A DNA stretch of 36,548 bases. Source: Chloroflexota bacterium. GTDB taxonomy: Bacteria > Chloroflexota > Dehalococcoidia > JACQUO01. Positions 30,391 to 36,548 of this stretch are shown here, piece after piece. The position numbers were made by a program, and so were the translations under genes. The notes under the pieces were generated by a model, which was not told where the DNA came from, did no database searches, and saw only the letters and a program-made list of their open reading frames with translations. The stretch is from positions 1 through 36,548 of the forward strand of contig JACQUO010000008.1 of assembly GCA_016210205.1 (NCBI GenBank), given 5' to 3'. How positions within the stretch are numbered: position 1 is the first letter of the stretch; each line of letters begins with the position of its first letter.

Positions 30391-30499
30391 ATCACTCTAT
30401 CTCTACCGCAAATTCCGCTGTGGTTAGAATCTGGGGGACACCCCCAGGCCCCTGGCAGTCCCGACTAGTCGGTACTGCGCCTCTTTTTTCGGCAGTCTC
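30391..30499. repeat. Repeat-bearing gap between nuoI and nuoJ
   Basis: It contains CTGGGGGACACCCCCAG (30431-30447), identical to the 17-mer core of repeat copy 1, then CCCCTGGCAG as a truncated second hairpin, and the 12-bp palindrome CCGACTAGTCGG (30461-30472). It looks like an insertion of the intergenic repeat into an otherwise tightly packed operon. Confidence 0.7.
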
Positions 30500-31009
30500 C
30501 TACTGCTTGGGCAACAGAAGCCGCCCCGGCTCCAGGGGCGGGTGCTCGCTGTAATCGCTGGCCCGGGAGGTGGCGGGATTATACTGAATCTTCTCGATGC
30601 CCCGCACCAGGCCCCCCCGCTGGTAGTTGGCCAGCTCAAACTGGGTCCCCATGAAGATGGCGTCGTAAGGGCAGGACTCCACACAGAGCCCGCAGAAGAT
30701 GCACAGCCCGATGTCAATCTCAAACTTCTCCGCCTGCCACTGGCTCTCCGGGGGCGCCAGCCGGGACTGGATGCGGATGACCCCGTGGGGGCAGGCCTTG
30801 GCGCAGGTGAGGCACACGGTGCAACGCTCCCGGGACCAGACGAACTCATAGCCGCGAAAGCGACGGGGTAGGGGCAGACGCTTCTCTGGATAGGGCACGG
30901 TGAAGGGAGCTCGGAAGAGGTGCTTGAAGGTGACCAACATCCCCTTCAGGATACCCAGCCCGGCGCCTATCCTCGTCTCTTTAGTAGAAACTCGCTCTAG
31001 TGTCGGCAT
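30500..31009 (-). CDS. nuoI: NADH-quinone oxidoreductase subunit I
   Basis: The iron-sulfur subunit of complex I that holds clusters N6a and N6b. The 169-residue protein has two [4Fe-4S] motifs: C63, C66, C69, C73 in CTVCLTCAKACP and C103, C106, C109, C113 in CIFCGLCVESCP. In complexes without NuoEFG this subunit is a candidate entry point for electrons from ferredoxin. It is 11 nt after nuoH. Confidence 0.96.
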   Translation of the reverse strand: MPTLERVSTKETRIGAGLGILKGMLVTFKHLFRAPFTVPYPEKRLPLPRRFRGYEFVWSRERCTVCLTCAKACPHGVIRIQSRLAPPESQWQAEKFEIDIGLCIFCGLCVESCPYDAIFMGTQFELANYQRGGLVRGIEKIQYNPATSRASDYSEHPPLEPGRLLLPKQ

Positions 31010-31020
31010 AGCTCTAAAAC

Positions 31021-32187
31021 CTAGACATTCCTGGCGGAGGGCGCGGGCCGGGCCGAGGTCGCCGTAGCCCTTATCTTGATGGTGAAGAGCCGGGACCAGA
31101 TGAACAGGATGAGGGCGGCCAGGGGGATGTTCACCAGGGCCAGCCAGGACGGATACCCTTTGAAGATGAGGAGCTCCCCGCCCGTGATGAAGATATTGAG
31201 GAGGGCGATGGGCAGGAGGCCCTTCCAGGCGAAGCCCATGAGCTGGTCCACCCGCAGGCGCGGCAGGGTGCTCCGAATCCAGAGCATAAGCCCGAAGACG
31301 GCGAAAATTTTGAGGGGCAGGGCGATATAGGGGGGCACCAGGGGGAGCTTCCAGCCGCCCAGGAACAGGGTGGAGACGATGATGGAGACCGCCAGGGCAT
31401 TAGCATACTCCGCCAGGAAGAAGAGGGCGAACTTCATGCCGGAATACTCCACATGGTAGCCGGCGATAATCTCCGACTCCGCCTCCAAGAGGTCCATGGG
31501 GGTGCGGTTGAGCTCGGCGGAGGCGGCGGCGAAGTAGATGAAGAAGCCCAGGGGCTGGAGCAGGATGAAGGGGAGCTCCTGGGCCTGCACGATGTGTTCC
31601 AGGGACAGGCTCTGGGCCACCATGACCACCCCGATGACGGAGAGTACCATGGGAACCTCATAGGAGACCATCTGGGCCACCGCCCGCATGGCCCCCATGA
31701 GGGAATACTTGTTGTTGGAGGCCCAGCCGCCCATGAAAACCCCAATCACCCCCACCGAGCCGATGGCGATGATGTAGAGGATGCCGATGTTCAGGTCGGC
31801 GAAGACCACCCCGGGGGCGAAGGGCAGGACTGCGAAGACCAGGAGGGCCGGGACGAAGACCAGCACCGCGGCCAGGTAGTGCACGGCGCGGTCGCCGCCG
31901 GCGGGGACGATGTCCTCCTTGGTCATGAGCTTGACGGCATCGGCGATGGGCTGGAGCAGGCCCATAGGGCCCACCCGGTCTGGCCCCAGCCTCACCTGGA
32001 AGCGGCTGATGCCGCGGCGCTCCAACCAGATGAAGGCCAGCACTGTGTTGAGGATGGACACCAAGAGGATGACAATGAAGATGAACCCCAAGAGGAGATA
32101 GGCAAGCCAGCCGGGGAGAAATCCGTACAAAAAGTCGTGGAGGGCAGCGCCCACCAGGGGCAGCAGGTTGGTGATGGTGTCCCACAT
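31021..32187 (-). CDS. nuoH: NADH-quinone oxidoreductase subunit H
   Basis: The membrane subunit that forms the quinone chamber with NuoB and NuoD. The 388-residue protein has about eight helices, with FIWLERRGISRFQVRLGPDR and ADAVKLMTKEDIVP, and the Glu-rich loop YEVPMVLSVIGVVMV. Its ATG overlaps the nuoD stop by one base (TGATG). The C-terminal tail is Ala-rich and slightly longer than usual. Confidence 0.96.
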   Translation of the reverse strand: MWDTITNLLPLVGAALHDFLYGFLPGWLAYLLLGFIFIVILLVSILNTVLAFIWLERRGISRFQVRLGPDRVGPMGLLQPIADAVKLMTKEDIVPAGGDRAVHYLAAVLVFVPALLVFAVLPFAPGVVFADLNIGILYIIAIGSVGVIGVFMGGWASNNKYSLMGAMRAVAQMVSYEVPMVLSVIGVVMVAQSLSLEHIVQAQELPFILLQPLGFFIYFAAASAELNRTPMDLLEAESEIIAGYHVEYSGMKFALFFLAEYANALAVSIIVSTLFLGGWKLPLVPPYIALPLKIFAVFGLMLWIRSTLPRLRVDQLMGFAWKGLLPIALLNIFITGGELLIFKGYPSWLALVNIPLAALILFIWSRLFTIKIRATATSARPAPSARNV

Positions 32188-33293
32188 CAGCGGTCCACCT
32201 CCCCCAGGACGATGTCAATGCTGCCCAGGATGACGATGGCGTCGGCCAGCTTCCAGCCCAGGCAGAGCTCCCGGAGGGTGGTGAGATTGATGAAGGACGG
32301 GGCCCGCACCTTGAACCGATACGGGTTGATGGAGCCGTCGCTCACCAGGTAGTAGCCCAGCTCGCCCCGGGGGGACTCCACATGGGCATAGGCCTCACCC
32401 TTGGGGAGTCGCAGGGCCAGGTTGACATCGGGAGTCATCACCGGCCCGCCGGGCAGGGACTCCATGGCCTGCTTGATGATGCGGACGCTCTGGCGCATCT
32501 CCTCCAGGCGCACCCGGAAGCGGTCGTAGGCGTCGCCGTTCGCGCCGATGGGGATATCGAACTGGAACTGGGGATAGTTGAGATAGGGGTCTGCCTGGCG
32601 CAGGTCCCAGGCCACCCCGCTGCCCCGAAGCACCGGGCCGCTGGCGGAGGCGTTGATGGCCAGGTCCCGGGGGAGGACGCCCACGCCCTTGGAGCGGGCC
32701 CAAATTATCTCGTTATCCGAGAGCAGCTGGTCGTACTCATCGATGAAGCGGGGCATGCTGTCAATCAAGGCCCGGAGGGCGGGCATGAACTCCGGGGGCA
32801 GGTCGTGGGAGAGGCCGCCGATGCGCAGGAAGTTGTGGGTGAGCCGCTGCCCGCAGAGCATCTCGAAGAGGTCGGTGATTTTCTCCCGCTCCCGGAGCAT
32901 GTACATAAAGGGGGAGAAGAAGGCCCCCAGGTCGTTGATGAAGGCTCCGATGGCGAAGAGATGGCTGGCGATGCGCTGGAGCTCGGAGACCAGCACCCGC
33001 ACCTGGGTGGCTTGGGGCGGCACCGGGATGCCTCCCAGCTTCTCCACGGCCAGGACATAGGCCAGGTTGTTGTTCATGGCCGAGAGGTAGTCCTGGCGGT
33101 CCGTGAGGGTGAGGCACTGGGTGTAAGTGCGCCCTTCCCCCAGCTTCTCCAGGCCCCGGTGCAGGTACCCGAAGACAGGCTCCAGGTCCACGATGGTCTC
33201 GCCATCGAAGATGACGCGAAGCCGGAACACCCCGTGGGTGCTGGGGTGCTGGGGGCCGATATTCACCATAAAGGGCTGGGTGCGCAGCTCCAT
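32187..33293 (-). CDS. nuoD: NADH-quinone oxidoreductase subunit D
   Basis: The 49-kDa-type subunit that binds quinone next to cluster N2. The 368-residue protein has VNIGPQHPSTHGVFRL with the conserved His pair, EPVFGYLHRGLEKLGEGRTY, and the C-terminal SINPYRFKVRAPSFINL. The family residues Asp and Tyr of the quinone pocket are present in these segments. It is separate from nuoC, not fused. Confidence 0.97.
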   Translation of the reverse strand: MELRTQPFMVNIGPQHPSTHGVFRLRVIFDGETIVDLEPVFGYLHRGLEKLGEGRTYTQCLTLTDRQDYLSAMNNNLAYVLAVEKLGGIPVPPQATQVRVLVSELQRIASHLFAIGAFINDLGAFFSPFMYMLREREKITDLFEMLCGQRLTHNFLRIGGLSHDLPPEFMPALRALIDSMPRFIDEYDQLLSDNEIIWARSKGVGVLPRDLAINASASGPVLRGSGVAWDLRQADPYLNYPQFQFDIPIGANGDAYDRFRVRLEEMRQSVRIIKQAMESLPGGPVMTPDVNLALRLPKGEAYAHVESPRGELGYYLVSDGSINPYRFKVRAPSFINLTTLRELCLGWKLADAIVILGSIDIVLGEVDR

Positions 33294-33306
33294 GCCGGTT
33301 CCTACC

Positions 33307-33750
33307 TCAATATAAGAAGTCTTTGCGCAAAGGGTGCCCCACGAAGCCCTCCCACAGGAAGACGCGCTTCAGGTTAGGATGGCCCTCGAAATAGACTCCC
33401 ATGAGGTCGTAGACCTCCCGCTCCTGCAGGTCGGCCCCGCGCCACAGGGAGGTGAGAGAGGGGACGGTGGGCTTATCTCCACGGGGGAGCTGAACCTTCA
33501 AGACCACCCGATGGTTGAGGGCGATGGAGGCTAGGTGATAGACCACCTCGAGATAGTCCAGGTAGTCCACGCCGGTGACGCTCACCAGGTAGTCCAGCTT
33601 CAGGGTGGGCGACTCCTGGAGCAGGCGGGCCACCGCCAGGAGCGAGCCGGGCTCCACCATCAAGGCCGGGGTGGTGGGGGAGACGGCGGCGCTGGGGAGC
33701 TCCCGCTGGACCAGGGGGGCCAGCTCGAAGGGTGAGAGGTCTCTGGTCAT
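33307..33750 (-). CDS. nuoC: NADH-quinone oxidoreductase subunit C
   Basis: The 30-kDa-type subunit of the peripheral arm. The 147-residue protein ends with the family signature REVYDLMGVYFEGHPNLKRV then HPLRKDF. The start ATG lies one base after the nuoB stop. Confidence 0.95.
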   Translation of the reverse strand: MTRDLSPFELAPLVQRELPSAAVSPTTPALMVEPGSLLAVARLLQESPTLKLDYLVSVTGVDYLDYLEVVYHLASIALNHRVVLKVQLPRGDKPTVPSLTSLWRGADLQEREVYDLMGVYFEGHPNLKRVFLWEGFVGHPLRKDFLY

Positions 33751-33751
33751 C

Positions 33752-34378
33752 CTAGCCGACTCGCGCCTGGCGGGCTATGCTGTCTTTGGCGATTTTCTTG
33801 TGGAGCATCATAAGCCCATAGATGAGGGCGTCCGGGCGCGGTGGACACCCGGGGATGTAGACATCCACCGGGACGATGCGGCTCACCCCGGGCACCACGC
33901 TATAGCCCTGGGCGAAGGTGCCGCCGCAGATGGCGCAGGAGCCCATGGCGGCCACCCACTTGGGCTCGGGCATCTGGTCGTAGATTCTCCTTAGCGCCGG
34001 GGCCATCTTCCAGGTCACCGTGCCCGCCACAATCATCAGGTCCGCCTGCCGGGGCGAGGCCCGGAAGAGCTCCATGCCGAAGCGGGCGATGTCGAAGCGG
34101 GAGACGGCGGCGCAAATCATCTCGATGGCGCAGCAGGCCAGGCCGAAGTTCATGGGCCAGAGGGAGGAGCGCCGGCCCCAGTTGACCAGGGAATCCAGGG
34201 AGGTCACCAGGACGCTCTTCTGGATTTCCTCCGTGAGCCAGCGGTCCGGGTCGGGGATGGGCCGGCGGTTGGCGCCCCGCATGGCCTCGATGGTCTGGCC
34301 CTCGGAAAAATCCAGCTGGCGCATGACTTCGGGGGTGATGGGCGAAAGCGCACCGTGTCCGTTCCCGCCTATTTCCAT
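33752..34378 (-). CDS. nuoB: NADH-quinone oxidoreductase subunit B
   Basis: It binds the terminal cluster N2. The 208-residue protein has the tandem Cys82-Cys83 in [10 protein letters not shown], Cys148 in GSCAICGG and Cys178 in [14 protein letters not shown], all four ligands. The N-terminus is about 45 residues longer than the conserved core. The start is ATG 34378, which overlaps nuoA by 10 bp; the frame open to 34597 is a shadow of nuoA. Confidence 0.96.
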   Translation of the reverse strand: MEIGGNGHGALSPITPEVMRQLDFSEGQTIEAMRGANRRPIPDPDRWLTEEIQKSVLVTSLDSLVNWGRRSSLWPMNFGLACCAIEMICAAVSRFDIARFGMELFRASPRQADLMIVAGTVTWKMAPALRRIYDQMPEPKWVAAMGSCAICGGTFAQGYSVVPGVSRIVPVDVYIPGCPPRPDALIYGLMMLHKKIAKDSIARQARVG

Positions 34379-34740
34379 TCCAACACCTGCTTCTTCCAGG
34401 CGTAGAGATAGCCTACCACCAGGATGAGGATGAAGATGAGCATCTCGATGAAGCCGAAAAGCTCCAGCTTGCGGAAGTACACGGCCCAGGGATAGAGGAA
34501 GACGGTCTCGATGTCGAAGACCACGAAGAGGAGGGCATAATAGTAGTAGCGGAAGTTGAACTGCACCCAGGCCTCGCCCACCGTGTCCATGCCGCACTCG
34601 TAGGTGGAGGACTTGACGGCGCTGGGACGCTGGGGGCGGACGCCGATGTAGCTGAGGATTTTGGAGGCCAGCAGGGTTACGACGGGGAAAGCGATGGCTA
34701 CTAGCGCGAGCAGCCCCACATATCCGTAGTCAGCGAGCAA
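34369..34740 (-). CDS. nuoA: NADH-quinone oxidoreductase subunit A
   Basis: The small three-helix membrane subunit at the junction of the arms. The 123-residue protein has [20 protein letters not shown] with the conserved Glu-Cys-Gly loop and [16 protein letters not shown]. The start is TTG 34740, with GGGAGGG about 10 nt upstream. First gene of nuoABCDHIJK-x-LMN. Confidence 0.95.
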   Translation of the reverse strand: MLADYGYVGLLALVAIAFPVVTLLASKILSYIGVRPQRPSAVKSSTYECGMDTVGEAWVQFNFRYYYYALLFVVFDIETVFLYPWAVYFRKLELFGFIEMLIFILILVVGYLYAWKKQVLEWK

Positions 34741-34776
34741 GCAGCTTTTGCCCTCCCAGGACGACTTCGGCGGAGA

Positions 34777-34805
34777 AGTATAGCACAGGGCTTACAGAAA
34801 CGCAA
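34777..34805 (-). promoter_or_regulatory. Promoter of the nuo operon
   Basis: Minus strand TTGCGT (34805-34800), 17-bp spacer, TATACT (34782-34777) with TGC just upstream. The leader is about 30 nt to the nuoA TTG. Confidence 0.7.
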
Positions 34806-34898
34806 GCTAATCGGTTGAAGGGGCGGCAGATACGCCGAGGGGCCTTTACCGGAGAAAACTGCGAAACAGTCTATGTCAACCCCCTATGTCCCCCGGTC

Positions 34899-34915
34899 TA
34901 GGGGGACACCCCCAG
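34899..34915. repeat. Solitary copy of the hairpin repeat core
   Basis: GGGGGACACCCCCAG (34901-34915) matches the core of the repeats near 21.4 kb and 30.4 kb. It sits between the divergent nuo and dehydratase promoters, preceded by a CCCCCGGTCTAGGGGG inverted repeat. The rest of this 278-bp gene-free stretch has only the promoters. Confidence 0.7.
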
Positions 34916-34950
34916 ATTTCCGGCGCTCCCGCGCCCTTGGGGTCGACAAC

Positions 34951-34980
34951 TTGACTGGCTTTTCCCTTTCATGATAAACT
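34951..34980 (+). promoter_or_regulatory. Promoter of the dehydratase-family gene
   Basis: TTGACT (34951-34956), 18-bp spacer, TAAACT (34975-34980) preceded by TGA. Transcription would start near 34988, with a leader of about 30 nt. Confidence 0.6.
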
Positions 34981-35018
34981 GAATATGATTTTGCTCAGTT
35001 CACATAGAAAGGACGGCC

Positions 35019-36170
35019 ATGGTAACGAAAACGAAAGTGGGCAAAGGCCTGGCGGCGGTGAATGCCATATATAAGAATCGGGAGGAGCTGGCGCAGGAGC
35101 GTCAAAAGGCGGGGGAAAGGGTCTTCACCTACTTCTGCTGCTATACGCCGGTGGAAATTCTCACGGCGGCGGGGGTGCTTCCCTTCCGGGTGCGCGCCAG
35201 CATGGAAGAGCCCATCACTGCCGCCGACACCCATCTGGAAACCAATATGTGCCCCTTTGTGCGGAGCTGTTTCGATATGGCCCTGAAGGGGCCCAACGCT
35301 TTCGCCGAGGGGTTCATCGTCCCCCACTCCTGCGACACCATCGACCGCATCTTCAACATCTGGCGGTATTACCTGGAGCCCAAGTTCGCCTACTACCTGA
35401 GCCTGCCCCATGTGGCTGCCCCCACCAACCCCGAGGCCTATGACTTCTTCGCCGGGGAGTTGGAGACCTTCCGCAAGGATCTGGGGACCTACCTGGGCAA
35501 GAAAATCACCGACGCCGCCCTGCGCAAGGCCGTAGACCAGCACAACCAGTTGCGGGCCCTGCAGCGGGAGCTCAACGAGCTGCGCAAGGCCGACCCGCCC
35601 CTGATAACCGGCAGCGAGATGACCAAGCTCGATGTGGCCGTGATGAGCATCCCCGTCACCGAGGGCATCGACCTGGTCAAGAGCGTCATGGAAGAGGTCA
35701 AGACCCGGGCCAGAAAGCCCGCGAAGAAATCGGCCCGGGTGCTAGTCTGGGGCGCGGAGATGGACCATGTGGCCTTCATCGAGCTGGTGGAGGCCGCGGG
35801 GGCCCATGTGGTCATGGATGACCTCTGCGGCCACCGCTACTACTGGGGGGATGTCCCCAAGACCGCCAAACCCCTGGATGGCATCTCCCGGCGCTACCTG
35901 GACGACATCACCTGCTCCCGCACCTACAAGCCCTTCCCCATTGAGGAGAGGTTCAAGTACCTGGCGGACTGGACGCGCGACTGGAAGGCGAAGGGGGCCA
36001 TCTTCTACCTCATCCGCTTCTGCGATGCCTTCAACTTCGATTACCCGGAGTTGAAGGGCTACTTTGACACCCTGGGCATCCCCAACCTCTATATCGAGGA
36101 CGCCCACAACATGACCACCATAGGCCAGCTCAAGACCCGGGTGCAAGCCTTTGTGGAGATGCTGGCTTAG
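35019..36170 (+). CDS. 2-hydroxyacyl-CoA dehydratase / benzoyl-CoA reductase family subunit
   Basis: COG1775-type subunit of radical dehydratases that remove water from (R)-2-hydroxyacyl-CoA, or of the related ATP-dependent benzoyl-CoA reductases; both bind a [4Fe-4S] cluster per subunit. The 383-residue protein has the family cysteines: C40-C41 in FCCYTPVEILTAAGVLPFR, C78 and C84 in NMCPFVRSC, and C105 in VPHSCDTIDR. Later segments LVWGAEMDHVAFIELVEAAG and RFCDAFNFDYP fit the C-terminal half. The ATG has AAAGGA 5 nt upstream. Which CoA ester is used cannot be read from the sequence. No activator ATPase (HgdC/BadF type) is in the window. A second family member follows. Confidence 0.85.
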   Translation: MVTKTKVGKGLAAVNAIYKNREELAQERQKAGERVFTYFCCYTPVEILTAAGVLPFRVRASMEEPITAADTHLETNMCPFVRSCFDMALKGPNAFAEGFIVPHSCDTIDRIFNIWRYYLEPKFAYYLSLPHVAAPTNPEAYDFFAGELETFRKDLGTYLGKKITDAALRKAVDQHNQLRALQRELNELRKADPPLITGSEMTKLDVAVMSIPVTEGIDLVKSVMEEVKTRARKPAKKSARVLVWGAEMDHVAFIELVEAAGAHVVMDDLCGHRYYWGDVPKTAKPLDGISRRYLDDITCSRTYKPFPIEERFKYLADWTRDWKAKGAIFYLIRFCDAFNFDYPELKGYFDTLGIPNLYIEDAHNMTTIGQLKTRVQAFVEMLA

Positions 36171-36201
36171 GCCGCCCCCAGGCAGGGCGAAGAGAGAAGC
36201 C

Positions 36202-36231
36202 TTGACAGAGCATGGGGTTAAAGCGTAAAAT
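36202..36231 (+). promoter_or_regulatory. Promoter for the last gene
   Basis: TTGACA (36202-36207), 18-bp spacer, TAAAAT (36226-36231). An additional extended -10, TGCTATACT, lies at 36246-36254 without a -35, so transcription may start at two points. Confidence 0.55.
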
Positions 36232-36254
36232 GCGCTATAAAGATGTGCTATACT

Positions 36255-36345
36255 GGTAAGGCTCATTGAGTATGGCACCGAAAGGGGACGGGGCTTAGCC
36301 CCGCAGCGACAGGTTCAAAAACGTAACGGCGAACCAAGCTAGAGA
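36255..36345 (+). promoter_or_regulatory. Structured leader of the last gene
   Basis: It carries a 6-bp stem CGGGGC-TTA-GCCCCG (36289-36303), then GGTTC/GAACC (36312-36316 with 36331-36335) enclosing a 14-nt loop, and a CC-GAAA-GG turn at 36278-36285. These lie between the promoter and the binding site GAGGA. I could not match the whole to a known riboswitch class. Confidence 0.4.
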
Positions 36346-36360
36346 GGACGAGGAAGAGCC

Positions 36361-36548
36361 ATGACCCAACAGCCATCGGTCCAGAAGACCACCGCCGTCA
36401 AGGCCACCGACAGCGCCCGAGAAGTCCGTAAGATGCTCAAGGCCTGGTACGAGAAGGCCCACGAGTATAAGAAGACCGGGGAGCGCAAAATCACCTGGTC
36501 CATGCTCTCCACCAACACCCGCATCCTGGCCGCCATGGATGTGATGAC
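36361..36548 (+). CDS. Second 2-hydroxyacyl-CoA dehydratase-family subunit (N-terminus, 3' cut by window edge)
   Basis: The frame is open from ATG 36361 to the window end, giving 62 residues. After a variable Ser/Thr/Gln-rich start, the helix MLKAWYEKAHEYKKTGERKI is followed by ITWSMLSTNTRILAAMDVM, resembling the N-terminus of HgdB/BcrB-like subunits just before the first cysteine motif. GAGGA lies 6 nt upstream. With the gene at 35019 it probably forms a heterodimeric enzyme, though it has its own promoter and a 190-bp spacer. The visible part holds no cysteine, so the family call rests on similarity of this short stretch and on context. Confidence 0.6.
   Translation, partial: MTQQPSVQKTTAVKATDSAREVRKMLKAWYEKAHEYKKTGERKITWSMLSTNTRILAAMDVM

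Noticed and set aside
36255-36345. c-di-GMP-I (GEMM) riboswitch before the last gene
   Set aside because: A GAAA turn and a GGGACG-like stretch are suggestive, but the conserved GCAAACC-type segment and the expected second helix are missing, so I call only an unknown structured leader.
1-36548. tRNA or rRNA genes
   Set aside because: No cloverleaf-like sequence with a TTCGAATCC-type T arm or rRNA segment was seen in the intergenic regions; the few spacers are too short or filled by promoters and repeats.

Overview
This is a GC-rich, gene-dense bacterial window of about 36.5 kb with almost no spacer DNA. The content suggests an anaerobic or oxygen-sensitive member of the Chloroflexota, with Dehalococcoidia as my best guess. 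The evidence is a Wood-Ljungdahl type acetyl-CoA synthase, an 11-subunit complex I without NuoEFG, a GuaB3-type IMP dehydrogenase relative, a DUF3090 protein, rubrerythrin-like and hemerythrin proteins, and 2-hydroxyacyl-CoA dehydratase subunits. The taxonomic call is inference. There are no rRNA or tRNA genes, no CRISPR array, no insertion sequence and no phage genes.

Layout. Positions 1-2.4 kb: the tail of a TPR protein, then prfA-prmC (release factor 1 and the methylase that modifies it). 2.35-6.16 kb (minus strand): a five-gene operon of MerR regulator, FMN split-barrel protein, acetyl-CoA synthase AcsB, ferredoxin:thioredoxin reductase catalytic chain and a thioredoxin-like protein, driven by one clear promoter with a dyad in its spacer. 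6.2-8.85 kb (minus): an MFS transporter and guaB3, the latter with a long leader ending in a terminator-like hairpin just before its ribosome binding site. 9.0-12.1 kb: a degenerate response-regulator receiver with DUF3090, a rubrerythrin-like protein, and hemerythrin with rsmI. 12.1-15.6 kb: metG-tatD-polyprenyl diphosphate synthase. 15.6-19.0 kb (minus): dnaX-ybaB-recR-recO. 19.2-21.2 kb (minus): ybeY-radical SAM-DinB. 21.2-21.7 kb: a block of GC-rich hairpin repeats. 21.7-24.4 kb: glutamate dehydrogenase and two blue-copper lipoproteins. 24.5-34.8 kb (minus): nuoABCDHIJK-small ORF-nuoLMN. 35.0 kb to the end: two 2-hydroxyacyl-CoA dehydratase-family subunits, the second cut by the window edge.

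How the genes fit together. The acsB operon looks like a redox-controlled module: a Cys-rich MerR regulator, a flavin protein, the Ni-Fe-S enzyme and two thiol-redox proteins, with no CO dehydrogenase or corrinoid protein genes next to it. The nuo operon encodes the membrane arm and the quinone-reducing connecting part but not the NADH-oxidising module, so its electron donor is probably not NADH directly. The copper lipoproteins could be cell-surface electron carriers, but nothing here shows their partners.

Two regulatory regularities emerge. First, most recognisable promoters carry an extended -10 of the form TGnTATnnT, often TGCTAT. Second, TTG start codons with good Shine-Dalgarno sequences are frequent, so ATG-based gene starts in this genome should be treated with care.
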